Positions 36,601 through 44,538 of a stretch of 64,000 bases of DNA are shown piece after piece. The stretch comes from Streptomyces albireticuli. Its GTDB lineage: Bacteria; Actinomycetota; Actinomycetes; Streptomycetales; Streptomycetaceae. The notes under the pieces were generated by a model. It had not been told where the DNA came from, did no database searches, and saw only the letters and a program-made list of their open reading frames with translations. The translations under genes were made by a program, and so were the position numbers. How positions within the stretch are numbered: the stretch's first letter is position 1; each line of letters begins with the position of its first letter. The stretch lies in the NCBI RefSeq assembly GCF_021228125.1, contig NZ_JAJQQS010000004.1, forward strand, positions 186,001-250,000. Reading direction: 5' to 3'.

Positions 36601-37883
36601 ACCGGGGCCGCGACGGTCTGCGGCCGCTCCACCGGGGGCTGCTCCACCGGGGCGGCTTCCGCCACGGGTGCGCCCTGCGGCGTACCGTCCGCCGGCGGCG
36701 CGGGCGCCGCCTGCGCGGCCTCGGCCGGCGCGCTCACCACGGCGGGCGCCTGCGGCTGCTCGGCGGCGGGGGCCTCGGAAACGGCCGGAGTCCCGGCGAC
36801 GGCCGGGGTATCGGCTACGGCCGGGGTATCGGCTACGGCCGGGGTATCGGCGACAGGCTGCGGCTCCGCCACGGGCGGCGCGGCGACCGGAGCCGCCTCG
36901 GGGGCCGGCGCCGGAGCGGCGGCCTGGGGCTGCGCGGCCTCGGCGGGCGCCGGCGGCTCGGTGGCGGCGGGCACGGACGCGGGTACGGCCGGGGCCGGGG
37001 CCGCCTCGACGGGGGCCGCGACGGCCTCCGCCGTGGCGGCGGCCGGGGCCTGCTCCACCGGCGCGGTCCGCGGAACCTCCGCGGCGGGGACCTCCACCGC
37101 GGGGGCCGCCACGGCGACCTGCTCCGGGGCCACCGGCGCGGCGGTCCCCGGCACGGAGTCCTCGGCGACTATCGGCTGCGCCGTGTCCCGGTCGGCCGCC
37201 ACGGCCTGCGGCGGTACGAACGCCACGGCGGGGTCGGCCGCGTATCCGGCCGTGTGGTCGGCGGGCCCGGCGACCGGCGTCCCGACGGCGGCCTGCGGCG
37301 CCATCGGGGCCTGCTGGGGCTGGGCGTCCCAGGTGCCCGGCTGCTGCTGCGGGACCTCGCCCAGGCGCGGCGGCGCGGACGCCTCCGCGGCCTCGGGGGC
37401 CCCGGGGACGGTGTCGAGGTACCCGGGGCCCGGGACCGGAGCCACGGGCGGCTGTACGGGCGCGCCGGGGGCCGGGTGCGGGGCCGCGGGGCCGCGGTCG
37501 GCCAGGGAGCGGACGACGCCGCCGGTGGGGTCCGGCACGGGCGGGCCCATGTGCAGCGGGCGGCGGGGCGCCACGGGCGGGGCCTGCGGGGGCGTCCGGA
37601 CGTCGCCGTAGTCGACGGACGCCGTGTCACGGCCGCCCGTCTCGTGCGTACCGCCCTGGACGGGCGGCTGCTCCATCCAGGCGCCCTGGGCGCCCGGCAT
37701 CAGCAGCAGGTCGTCCTCCTCGGCACCGTCCGCCTCACCGCCGTCCACGTGGTCGTGGAAGGTGTAGGCGGCCGGGGCACCCGGATCGGCAGGGGCTACG
37801 GCGTCCGTGGGGAACGGGTGGCCGGGCAGCGCGCCTGCGTTCTCCGGCTGTCCCTCGCCCGGGAACTGGCCGGTGTCGGTCAT
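33633..37883 (-). CDS. cobT: BluB-CobT fusion with giant Ala/Pro/Glu/Val-rich N-terminal region
   Basis: 1416 residues in one open frame. Residues 1-845 or so are low-complexity, built of PVAEAP/EQPV-like motifs with no known fold. Residues about 846-1060 are a BluB-type nitroreductase fold (ERRDIRKGFRRDPIP, APSVGHSQPWDFVV), which makes 5,6-dimethylbenzimidazole from FMN. Residues about 1064-1416 are CobT (LGGGAVCNAFAAQVGAEV, TGEMGIANTTVSAALV, LDGVSAGAAALVARA), nicotinate-nucleotide:DMB phosphoribosyltransferase. The protein could thus make and activate the lower ligand of cobalamin. CobT proteins are usually about 350 residues. No B12 riboswitch box is seen upstream. Confidence 0.92.
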   Translation of the reverse strand: MTDTGQFPGEGQPENAGALPGHPFPTDAVAPADPGAPAAYTFHDHVDGGEADGAEEDDLLLMPGAQGAWMEQPPVQGGTHETGGRDTASVDYGDVRTPPQAPPVAPRRPLHMGPPVPDPTGGVVRSLADRGPAAPHPAPGAPVQPPVAPVPGPGYLDTVPGAPEAAEASAPPRLGEVPQQQPGTWDAQPQQAPMAPQAAVGTPVAGPADHTAGYAADPAVAFVPPQAVAADRDTAQPIVAEDSVPGTAAPVAPEQVAVAAPAVEVPAAEVPRTAPVEQAPAAATAEAVAAPVEAAPAPAVPASVPAATEPPAPAEAAQPQAAAPAPAPEAAPVAAPPVAEPQPVADTPAVADTPAVADTPAVAGTPAVSEAPAAEQPQAPAVVSAPAEAAQAAPAPPADGTPQGAPVAEAAPVEQPPVERPQTVAAPVADAPAQPTEAAEVPQAVAAPIADAAPRTSPAGEEQPAPAVDVPVVPDPVVVTGAPVPPAAVAAPQAQPAEQQADMTGQQAAPAEPVAAPRHAAPEQAPEAEAAPTAVAPAGTPVAEAAQQPVTQAETAVEAPEAVAPTPVAERPAEPVQAAVTAVTTQVPVDAAPREQTPVEPVAAVTEPAVVEAAPVAEVAEAAPAPEQPVAEAPVATPAEPQAADPQAAEPQTAEPQAVDAPEQPAPAAPAAEAPAVEAVAQEPLPEAVAPGTVPADAAAAEVAGATAVEEPVAPAGTLADTAAQQISDDLSQEQPPVAGTPVITPAESAPRPTSGDAPVEPAPATADVPSQERPAEAGSSEGTVTEAAPLPEQPVSVEAPETEEPATVEPAQDSAPAAAESTEPATSVELEPQPEPAGPAAVGYGDTERDAVHRVMRERRDIRKGFRRDPIPHEVLLRVLEAAHTAPSVGHSQPWDFVVIRSAETRQTMHELAARQRDAYAKSLPKGRAKQFKEMKIEAILDTPVNIVVTADPTRGGRHTLGRHTQPQMAPYSSALAVENLWLAARAEGLGVGWVSFFDEREMVRELGLPEHLEVVAYLCVGYVDEFPDEPELMQAGWSKRRPLSWVVHEEEYGRRALPGEEPHDLLSETLRGIRPLDAKALGEAWERQKRMTKPSGALGMLEIISAQLCGLSRKCPPPVPEPAAVAIFAGDHGVHAQGVTAWPQEVTSQMVANFLGGGAVCNAFAAQVGAEVCVVDVGVAGELPSTPGLLPRKIRPGTSDITAGPAMTREEALRAVEVGIETARDLVAAGNKALLTGEMGIANTTVSAALVAVYTGTDPAEITGRGTGINDEMHARKIDVVRRALELHQPDPKDPIGVLAAIGGLEHAALVGLILGGASLRTPVILDGVSAGAAALVARAIAPEALAACIAGHRSAEPGHVAALTKLGLRPLVDLDLRLGEGTGALLALPIVQSAARAMHEVATFDSAGVTEKG
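36801..36854 (-). repeat. Three tandem 18-bp repeats coding for PAVADT
   Basis: The unit GGCCGGGGTATCGGCTAC is repeated three times within the low-complexity part of the fusion (residues about 343-361), each encoding one six-residue step of the form PAVADT. Confidence 0.8.
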
Positions 37884-38101
37884 GCGTACCCCTCGCCCAT
37901 CGGTAGTGCTCCTTCCAACCGCTCACGCCCATAGTCAAGAACGAGCGTCCATGCCTCGCGGCACGTTGCACGTCGCCCGCCCCTACCTTGCCGTGCTCCC
38001 GCCAAGAGGAGGGTGCGTTCGGGACATTGACGACTGTGGTGTCGGACACCGAGGGGCGGTACAACGATCCGCCAGCCTACCCCCCGCTCGGCGGAGCAAG
38101 G

Positions 38102-39367
38102 TCACAGGTGGGTGAGGCGCCCGCTCAGCAGGAAGGCCACGGACCGCTCGCGCTCGGTCCAGGCGGTGGTGTCCAGCTCCACCGCCTGGAGCAGCGCGCA
38201 CTCGACGGCGTAGCCGCCTTCGGCGAGTGCCCGGCCGATGGCTTCCGCGTCGTCACGAGTGGCCGCGTGGGCGACGATCCGCTCGGGGCGGCGGGCCGCG
38301 CAGGCGGCCACCACGGGGGCTCCGCCGCCGCCGACGCGGACGACGTCGGGCTCGGGGAGGTCCTCCAGGACCAGGGGCGCGGTGCCGTGGACGACCTGGA
38401 GCTGGACGCCGAAGCGGCGGGCGACGGCGGTGCTGCGCGCGCAGGCGTCGGCGTCGCGGTCGACGGCGATGACGGCGGCGCCGAAGCGGGCCGCCTCCAC
38501 GGCGGCGGCGCCACCTCCGGAGCCGATGTCCCAGACGAGGTCGCCGACGCGCGGGCCGAGGCGGGCGAGTTGCGCGGCCCTCAGTTCGGCGGACTCGCCC
38601 TCGCCGAGGCCGGCGCCGTAGGCGTCGGCGGGCAGGGCCCAGCCGCGGACGGCTGGCGGGTAGTTGGGGTCGCGGCCGGCGATCCAGCCGCCGCCGGTCC
38701 GGGTGCGGACGGCGCCCCGGCCCTGGGCGGCGGGCTGTCCGCCGCCCGCCGCGGCGCCGGTGCCCGCGCCGCCGATGACGATGACGACGTTGGGGTCGCG
38801 CCAGCTGTGGTCGGCGACCTTGTCGGAGGTGAGGACGGTGACCTGTTCCCGCTCGGTGCCGAGCTCCTCGCAGATGACGAAGGTGCGGTGGACGGGGCCG
38901 AGGAGGAGGGCCAGTTCGGCGGGGCCGGCGCCGGGCGCGGTGAGGACGGCGACCTTGGTGTGGGCGCGGCAGACGTTGACGGCGCGGCGCAGGTCGCGGC
39001 TGTGGGCGACGACGACCTGGGCGTCGTCCCAGGGCATGCCGGCGCGGGCGAAGGCGGCGGCGACGGCGGAGACGGCGGGCACCACCTCGACCTCGAGGCC
39101 GTGTTCGGGGGCGCGCAGGGTGCGTACGACGCCGAAGAAGCCGGGGTCGCCGTCGGCGAGGACCACGGCGCCGCCGCGGTGGCCGGCGATGCGGCGGGCG
39201 GCGAGGCCGAGGCTGCCGAGCCTGATCCGCTCGGCGGTGGGCGGGATCTCGGGCAGTGCCAGGTGGTGGGCCGCGCCGGCCACGAGGGTGGCGGCGGCGA
39301 GGGCGGAGCGGGCCGCGTCCGTCAGCGGCGAGCCGTCCCACCCGATCACCGTGACCCGGTCGGCCAT
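38102..39367 (-). CDS. cobL: Precorrin-6Y C5,15-methyltransferase (decarboxylating), CbiE-CbiT fusion
   Basis: SAM-dependent enzyme of the aerobic-type cobalamin pathway, methylating C5 and C15 and decarboxylating the acetate on ring C. 421 residues: CbiE-like tetrapyrrole methylase domain (about 1-200, DRVTVIGWDGSPL, LADGDPGFFG, VVPAVSAVAAAFARAG) and a CbiT-like Rossmann methyltransferase (about 225-420, LVWDIGSGGGAAAVEAAR). The ATG at 39367 has AGGAG at proper spacing; the ATG at 39376 would sit too close to it. It lies upstream of the BluB-CobT gene. Confidence 0.92.
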   Translation of the reverse strand: MADRVTVIGWDGSPLTDAARSALAAATLVAGAAHHLALPEIPPTAERIRLGSLGLAARRIAGHRGGAVVLADGDPGFFGVVRTLRAPEHGLEVEVVPAVSAVAAAFARAGMPWDDAQVVVAHSRDLRRAVNVCRAHTKVAVLTAPGAGPAELALLLGPVHRTFVICEELGTEREQVTVLTSDKVADHSWRDPNVVIVIGGAGTGAAAGGGQPAAQGRGAVRTRTGGGWIAGRDPNYPPAVRGWALPADAYGAGLGEGESAELRAAQLARLGPRVGDLVWDIGSGGGAAAVEAARFGAAVIAVDRDADACARSTAVARRFGVQLQVVHGTAPLVLEDLPEPDVVRVGGGGAPVVAACAARRPERIVAHAATRDDAEAIGRALAEGGYAVECALLQAVELDTTAWTERERSVAFLLSGRLTHL

Positions 39368-39475
39368 CGTCGTCATTCTCCTGGGCTTGTCGCGGGTCGG
39401 TGCCCTCGGTGGGTACGGGCAGGCTGAGACTACCCCGGCCGGTGCGGACCGGGGGCGAGCGCGGGGTGCGGCGGG

Positions 39476-40117
39476 TCAGCGCCAGTCGGGGAAGGCGCCG
39501 GCGTAGTCGGTTCCGCCGGTGTGCTGTTCGAGCGCCTCGTCGAGGTCCTCGGGCAGCAGGCTCCAGACGATGAGGTCGGTGCGGATCTCGGTCCAGCCGC
39601 CGTCCTCGGTGCGGCTGCGCGCTATCCACGCGTTCCGCAGGACGCCCTCGCTGATGCAGCCGATCTTCTGGGCGACCTGCTGGGAGGCGGTGTTGTCGGC
39701 GGCGGTGCGCAGTTCGAGGCGTTCGAAGCGCTGGTCGCGGAAGAGCCACTCGGCGACGGCGAGGACGGATTCGCAGGCGTAGCCCTCGCCGCGGGCCCAG
39801 GGGGCGACGACGTAGCCGATCTCGGCGGAGAGGGTGCGCCAGTCGGTGTGGTGCAGGTGCACACAGCCGACGAGGCGGTGGGTGAGGAACTCGGTGACCG
39901 CAAAGACGATTCCGCGCCCCTGGGTGCGCTCGGCGGGGGCCTCGCGCAGGGCCCAGTCGCGGGCGTGTGCGGTGGTGTAGGGGTGCGGTGCGGAGGTCCA
40001 GGCGGTGACCAGCTCGTCGCCCATCATCTCCGCGAGGGCGGGGATGTCCTCGGCCTCGAACGGGCGCAGCACCAGCCGGTCCGTACTGATGGAGATGTCC
40101 GGGAAGGTGGATGTCAT
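39476..40117 (-). CDS. GNAT acetyltransferase (RimJ-type)
   Basis: 213 residues: STDRLVLRPFEAEDIPALAEMM, the acetyl-CoA loop SAEIGYVVAPWARGEGYACE, and FERLELRTAADNTASQQVAQKIG. This is the RimJ/RimL-like group that acetylates ribosomal proteins or small molecules; the target is unknown. GGAG precedes the ATG by 8-10 bases. It is separated from metQ by a hairpin. Confidence 0.9.
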   Translation of the reverse strand: MTSTFPDISISTDRLVLRPFEAEDIPALAEMMGDELVTAWTSAPHPYTTAHARDWALREAPAERTQGRGIVFAVTEFLTHRLVGCVHLHHTDWRTLSAEIGYVVAPWARGEGYACESVLAVAEWLFRDQRFERLELRTAADNTASQQVAQKIGCISEGVLRNAWIARSRTEDGGWTEIRTDLIVWSLLPEDLDEALEQHTGGTDYAGAFPDWR

Positions 40118-40246
40118 GTGCTGCTCCAACGCCGGGGCGGGTGGTGCTCGGAACGGTCTGGACGGGATCGGGAGGGCACCCGGGCCCGAGGGACCGGTGC
40201 TCCTGAGTGCACCAGCATGCAGCATGGGCGCGTGGGTGCGCCAAGC

Positions 40247-40289
40247 GCCCGGGCCCCGCGCCCGCATGTCGCGGGGGCGGGGCCCGGGC
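40247..40289 (-). terminator. Terminator of metNIQ
   Basis: A perfect 13-bp stem (GCCCGGGCCCCGC / GCGGGGCCCGGGC) with an inner CCCGC/GCGGG extension lies 40 bp after the metQ stop. Confidence 0.85.
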
Positions 40290-40329
40290 CCGTACGGGCG
40301 GACCGGCCCGGGGGCGGCCCGACGGGGTG

Positions 40330-41190
40330 TCAGCTCTTGACCGGGCCGAAGGCCGGGATGACGGAGCCGTCCTTGTACTTGTCCTCGATGAACTTCTTGA
40401 CCTCGTCGGAGTTGAGGAGCTTGGCGAGCTTCTTCACGCGCTCGTCGTCCTCGTTGCCCTGCTTCACGGCGAGGAAGTTGGCGTAGGGGTTGCCGTCGGC
40501 CTTCTCCAGGGCGAGGGCGTCCTCGGAGGGCTTGAGCTTGGCGCCGATGGCGAAGTTGCCGTTGATGACCGCGGCGTCGACGTCGGCGAGGCGGGGGGCG
40601 ATCTGCGGCGCCTCCAGCTCGGTGAGCTTGAGGCCCTTCTTGTCCTCGACGTCGGCGAGCTTGGCGGTGGTGCCGGCGCCGGCCTTGAGGGTGATGGCGC
40701 CGTTGTCGGCGAGCAGCTTGAGCGCGCGGCCCTGGTTGGAGGGGTCGTTGGGGACGGCGACGGTGTCGCCCGGCTTCAGGTCGGAGAGCTTGTCGAGCTT
40801 CTTGGAGTAGAGGCCGAGGGGCTCGATCGCGACGTTCACGACGGGCACGATGTGGGTGCCGTTCTTCTTGTTGAACTCGTCGAGGAAGGGCTTGTGCTGG
40901 AAGAAGTTGGCGCCGACCTCGCCCTTGTCCGTGAGCTGGTTCGGCAGGGTGTAGTCGTTGAGCTCCTTCACCTCCAGCTTGAGGCCCTCCTTCTCCGCCA
41001 GCTTGTCCTTGACGAAGTTGAGGATGGCGCCGTGCGGGGTGGGGCTGGCGGCGACGACCAGTGGGGAGCTCGCGTCGTTCTTCTTGTTGCCGGAGGAGGA
41101 GGTGTCGGAGGGGGCGCTGCAGGCCGTGGCGCCGAGGGTGAGGGTGGCGGCGGCCACGACGGCGGCGGAGATCTTGATGATGTTGCGCAC
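40330..41190 (-). CDS. metQ: MetQ, methionine-binding lipoprotein
   Basis: Substrate-binding lipoprotein of the MetNIQ importer, held outside the membrane. 286 residues from the GTG: a signal peptide ending LGATAC (lipobox Cys near residue 24), then LVVAASPTPHGAILNFVKD, typical of the NlpA/MetQ family, DPSNQGRALKLLADNGAI, and a C-terminal KKFIEDKYKDGSVIPAF. A longer GTG start at 41214 is possible. Last gene of metN-metI-metQ. Confidence 0.95.
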   Translation of the reverse strand: MRNIIKISAAVVAAATLTLGATACSAPSDTSSSGNKKNDASSPLVVAASPTPHGAILNFVKDKLAEKEGLKLEVKELNDYTLPNQLTDKGEVGANFFQHKPFLDEFNKKNGTHIVPVVNVAIEPLGLYSKKLDKLSDLKPGDTVAVPNDPSNQGRALKLLADNGAITLKAGAGTTAKLADVEDKKGLKLTELEAPQIAPRLADVDAAVINGNFAIGAKLKPSEDALALEKADGNPYANFLAVKQGNEDDERVKKLAKLLNSDEVKKFIEDKYKDGSVIPAFGPVKS

Positions 41191-41287
41191 GAAGAGTGCC
41201 TCTTTCTTGATCACACGAGTTCACGCGAGGTGGTGCGCCCGGCAAAGGGTCCGGGCTCGTGAGGTGGGTGTCCCGGGGCGCGGGGCC

Positions 41288-42070
41288 TCAGGGGGTCTTG
41301 GTCAGGGCGGTGGCCGGCTCCTCGGTCGCGGTGACGGGGGCCTGGCCGGCCTGGGGTGCCCCGGCGGTCCGCGGGCGGCGCAGGCCGACGCGTACGGAGG
41401 CGGAGGAGCGGCTGCCGCGGCCGGCGAGGCGCTTGACGACCAGGTCGCCGAGCAGCTGGACGAGGGTGACCAGGAGGATCAGCAGGACGACGGTGACGAC
41501 CATCAGGCGGGTCTCGTACTGCTGGAAGCCGTAGGTGTAGGCGAGGTTGCCGAGGCCGCCGCCGCCGACGGCGCCGGCGATCGCGGAGTAGCCGATCAGG
41601 GTGATGACGGTGGTCGTGACGGCCGCGACGAGGGCGGGCAGCGCCTGCGGCAGGAGCACCTTGAACACGACGGTCCAGGTGCCGCCGCCCATCGACTGGA
41701 CGGCTTCGACGAGGCCGTGGTCGACCTCGCGCACCGCGGCCTCCACCAGCCGCGCGAAGAACGGTATGGCGGCGATGGCGAGCGGGACGACCGCGCCCGA
41801 GGGGCCGATGGAGGTGCTGACGAGGAAGCGCGTGAAGGGGATCAGCACGACCATCAGGATGAGGAAGGGGAAGGAGCGGCCGATGTTCACGATCGCGCCG
41901 ACGACCTTGTTCACCACGACGTTCTGGAGCAGTCCGCCGCGGTCGGTGAGGATCAGCAGGAGGCCCAGCGGTACGCCGGCGACGACCGCGTAGAAGGTGG
42001 CCCACCACACCATGAACAGGGTGTCGAGCGAGTTGTTGTACAGCAGTGGCCGCATCGTTTCCCAGCTCAC
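41288..42070 (-). CDS. metI: MetI, methionine ABC transporter permease
   Basis: Membrane subunit with five or six helices in 260 residues. The EAA-like coupling loop is EAVQSMGGGTWTVVFKVLLPQALPALV. The GTG overlaps the metN stop (GTGA), so the two are translationally coupled. The C-terminal tail (Arg/Ala/Pro-rich, about 35 residues) extends beyond the usual end. Confidence 0.95.
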   Translation of the reverse strand: MSWETMRPLLYNNSLDTLFMVWWATFYAVVAGVPLGLLLILTDRGGLLQNVVVNKVVGAIVNIGRSFPFLILMVVLIPFTRFLVSTSIGPSGAVVPLAIAAIPFFARLVEAAVREVDHGLVEAVQSMGGGTWTVVFKVLLPQALPALVAAVTTTVITLIGYSAIAGAVGGGGLGNLAYTYGFQQYETRLMVVTVVLLILLVTLVQLLGDLVVKRLAGRGSRSSASVRVGLRRPRTAGAPQAGQAPVTATEEPATALTKTP

Positions 42071-43134
42071 TTGACACCTTCCTTGAGGAGCGCGGCGTCC
42101 GCGGGCGCCGGATACGCGACGTCGGCGACGTCGACCTGGAGACCCTGCTCGCGCAGGAAGCCGATGGGCACGACGTTCTCCTCGAAGCGGCCGGGCAGCT
42201 CGATGCGCATGCGGCCGATCTGCTTGCCGGCGACGGTGTCCATCGCGGCGCCCAGGATGGAGATGTCGATGTTGTACGTGCGCGACAGCTGCGAGATGAC
42301 GGGCTGGGTCGCGGCCTCGCCGTGGAAGGTGACGTCCACGACGGTGCGGTCCGCGCCGGAGGGCTCGCCGCCGACGGGGAAGAGCTCGGCGGCGAGCTCG
42401 GAGCCCGGGGTGGCGAGCAGTTCGGAGACGGTGCCGGACTCCACGACGCGGCCGCCCTTCATGAGGGCCGCGGAGTCGCAGATGGTCTTGACGACGTCCA
42501 TCTCGTGGGTGATGAGGAGGACGGTCAGGCCGAGCTGCTGGTTGAGGTCGCGCAGCAGCTGGAGGATGGAGCGGGTGGTCTCCGGGTCGAGCGCGGACGT
42601 CGACTCGTCGGAGAGCAGCACCTTGGGGTCGCCGGCCAGGGCGCGGGCGATGCCCACGCGCTGCTTCTGGCCGCCGGAGAGCTGGGCGGGGTAGGCCTTG
42701 GCCTTGTCGGCGAGGCCGACGAGGTCGAGGAGTTCGAGTGCCTTGCGCTCGCGCTCCTTGCCGGAGACGCCGAGGATCTCCAGCGGCAGCTCGATGTTGG
42801 CCTGCACGGTGCGCGAGGAGAGCAGGTTGAAGTGCTGGAAGACCATGCCGATGCGGCTGCGTGCCTCGCGCAGCGCCGCGTTGGCGCGGGGGCCGCGTCC
42901 GGCGAGGGCCGTGAGGTCCCGGCCGTTCACGGTGACCGTGCCGGAGCTGGGGCGCTCCAGGAGGTTGACGCAGCGGATGAGGGTCGATTTGCCGGCGCCG
43001 CTCTGGCCGACGACGCCGTACACCTCGCCCTCGCGCACATGGAGGTCGACGCCGTCGAGGGCGGTGACCTCGCGGCCGCGTGAGCGGTAGACCTTTGTCA
43101 GGCCCGTAGTGGTGATCACAGGGGTTTCCGTCAC
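42067..43134 (-). CDS. metN: MetN, methionine ABC transporter ATPase
   Basis: ATP-binding subunit, 355 residues: Walker A GQSGAGKSTLI (about 41-51), signature LSGGQKQRVGIARAL, Walker B VLLSDESTSALDP, and a C-terminal NIL domain (about residues 275-350) that senses methionine in this family. Starts at a GTG. Its 5' side contains a leader ORF ending in Cys/Met codons 200 bp upstream, so expression is likely controlled by the supply of those amino acids. Confidence 0.96.
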   Translation of the reverse strand: MTETPVITTTGLTKVYRSRGREVTALDGVDLHVREGEVYGVVGQSGAGKSTLIRCVNLLERPSSGTVTVNGRDLTALAGRGPRANAALREARSRIGMVFQHFNLLSSRTVQANIELPLEILGVSGKERERKALELLDLVGLADKAKAYPAQLSGGQKQRVGIARALAGDPKVLLSDESTSALDPETTRSILQLLRDLNQQLGLTVLLITHEMDVVKTICDSAALMKGGRVVESGTVSELLATPGSELAAELFPVGGEPSGADRTVVDVTFHGEAATQPVISQLSRTYNIDISILGAAMDTVAGKQIGRMRIELPGRFEENVVPIGFLREQGLQVDVADVAYPAPADAALLKEGVK

Positions 43135-43335
43135 TGTCGAGTGCGCGGCGGTGGTGTGCCGGCACGGGAATGCATTGCGGAACGCGGCATCGGTGAGCCC
43201 CGGCGGCGCGTGGCGCGGCTTCTCGGGGTCAAGGGTGACGCGGGGGGCGGAGCGTACCCGTCGGGTCCTGTCGGGGACCGGCGGCGGGGGCTCTACGGGT
43301 CTCGCTTCGGGGCGCGAGGCACGGAACGGGGGCCC

Positions 43336-43425
43336 TCAGCAGTCACACATTCGACACATGCAACGAGCAGCACCGGGCGTCGTCATCGCCTCGGTCGCAA
43401 GAGTGCGGGTGCTCGTCGTGGTCAT
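43336..43425 (-). CDS. Putative Cys/Met leader peptide upstream of metNIQ
   Basis: 29-codon ORF ending in CMCRMCDC: four Cys and two Met among the last eight residues. It ends 201 bp before metN. Such Cys-rich short ORFs precede sulfur-metabolism genes in actinobacteria and serve as attenuation leaders; that role is inferred here. The ATG at 43425 has no Shine-Dalgarno sequence but has TACTTT five bases upstream, which would suit a leaderless message. An inner ATG at 43386 would give a 16-residue peptide. Only weak hairpins (CTCGC/GCGAG; GGTCC/GGACC) were found in the following leader. Confidence 0.6.
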   Translation of the reverse strand: MTTTSTRTLATEAMTTPGAARCMCRMCDC

Positions 43426-43724
43426 GCGGGAAAGTAAAACAGACGGATGTGCGGCCCGGCCAAGGCTGTCCGAATAGCGGACATCCATGATCACCTCGTG
43501 GACACCGGGCGCTCGCCCTCGATGATCTTGGGGCACCGCTCCGGCCTGCGGGAACAGGCCCGGAAGCCCGGCCCGGAACCGGTCGCCCGACCGGCTCGCT
43601 GTGGCCAAGGCCACGCCCGCGCACGCCGCGCCGGGGCCGCGCGCGGGGCGGGAGCGCCGGGCCATTAAAGTCGTCCCATGCTTGTCAAGCCCCATCCGCA
43701 CGCCCGCGCCGCGCGGGGGCCACG

Positions 43725-44084
43725 GTGATCGACGCGCTGACGCTCGCGGTCGGTCTGGCCGCCCTCGCGCTGGCCGCCTGGTGCGGCTTCGCCTTCTCGC
43801 GCGACCAGCCGACCAAGGACTGGCACTTCATCGGCATGGCCGTGGTGTCCGTGCTGGCCGTGGTCCAGCTCGCCGTCGGGGTCGTCCGGCTCGGCGGCGG
43901 CGACAGGCCCGCCCAGGGCACCGCGATCTTCGTCGCCTATCTGCTGGGCTCGGCCGCGGCCGTCCCGGCCGCCGGCTTCATGTCGCTCGCGGAGCGGACC
44001 CGCTGGGGCTCGGCCACCGTGGCGGCGGGCGCCGTCATCCTGGCCGTGCTCGAAGTACGGCTCTACGACATCTGGGGAGGCTGA
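43725..44084 (+). CDS. Small multi-pass membrane protein
   Basis: 119 residues with four hydrophobic segments (ALTLAVGLAALALAAWCGFAF; IGMAVVSVLAVVQLAVGVV; FVAYLLGSAAAVPAAGFM; AVILAVLEVRLYDIW). GTG start. It directly precedes another small membrane protein with a good ribosome binding site inside its end, so the two form an operon. No family recognised. Confidence 0.75.
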   Translation: MIDALTLAVGLAALALAAWCGFAFSRDQPTKDWHFIGMAVVSVLAVVQLAVGVVRLGGGDRPAQGTAIFVAYLLGSAAAVPAAGFMSLAERTRWGSATVAAGAVILAVLEVRLYDIWGG

Positions 44085-44086
44085 CC

Positions 44087-44515
44087 GTGTCCGGACCCAT
44101 GACGGACGAGAAGCCCGGCTTCGACCTCGGCCAGGGGCCGGGAAGGCTGCTGGTCTGGCTCTACGGCGTGTTCACCGTGGCCGCGGCGTCCCGCTCGGTC
44201 GTCCAGATGCTCATGGACTTCGGCCGGGCCCCCTTGGCGTACGTCCTGTCGGCGATCGCCGCCGTGGTGTACGCCTTCATCACCTACTCCCTGGTCCGCG
44301 GCGGCCCGGCCGCGCGCAAGGCGGCGCTGGTGTGCTGCGCCGCCGAGCTGGCCGGCGTCCTCGTCGTCGGCACCTGGACCCTCGCCGCGCCGTCGGCCTT
44401 CCCCGACGCGACGGTCTGGTCCGACTACGGGATGGGATACCTCTTCATCCCGGTGATCCTGCCGGTGACGGCGATGGTGTGGCTGCGGCGGGGCGTCACG
44501 GCCCGGCCCGCGTAG
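44087..44515 (+). CDS. Small multi-pass membrane protein
   Basis: 142 residues with four membrane helices (LLVWLYGVFTVAAASRSVV; LAYVLSAIAAVVYAFITYSLV; KAALVCCAAELAGVLVVGTWTL; GYLFIPVILPVTAMVWL). GTG start with GGAGG seven bases upstream, located at the end of the preceding gene. Widespread small Streptomyces membrane protein type; function unknown. Convergent with the downstream GNAT gene. Confidence 0.78.
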   Translation: MSGPMTDEKPGFDLGQGPGRLLVWLYGVFTVAAASRSVVQMLMDFGRAPLAYVLSAIAAVVYAFITYSLVRGGPAARKAALVCCAAELAGVLVVGTWTLAAPSAFPDATVWSDYGMGYLFIPVILPVTAMVWLRRGVTARPA

Positions 44516-44538
44516 TCCGCGCGGCCCGGCCCTGAGCT

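Noticed and set aside
33633..37883. Frameshift or assembly error in the 1416-residue cobT fusion
   Set aside because: The frame is open throughout, codon use and low-complexity repeats are consistent, and both C-terminal domains are intact; I treat it as a real fusion.
37884..38101. Possible cobalamin riboswitch upstream of the CobT fusion
   Set aside because: The conserved B12-box sequence was not found on the minus strand in this 218-bp gap, and no such fold is evident.
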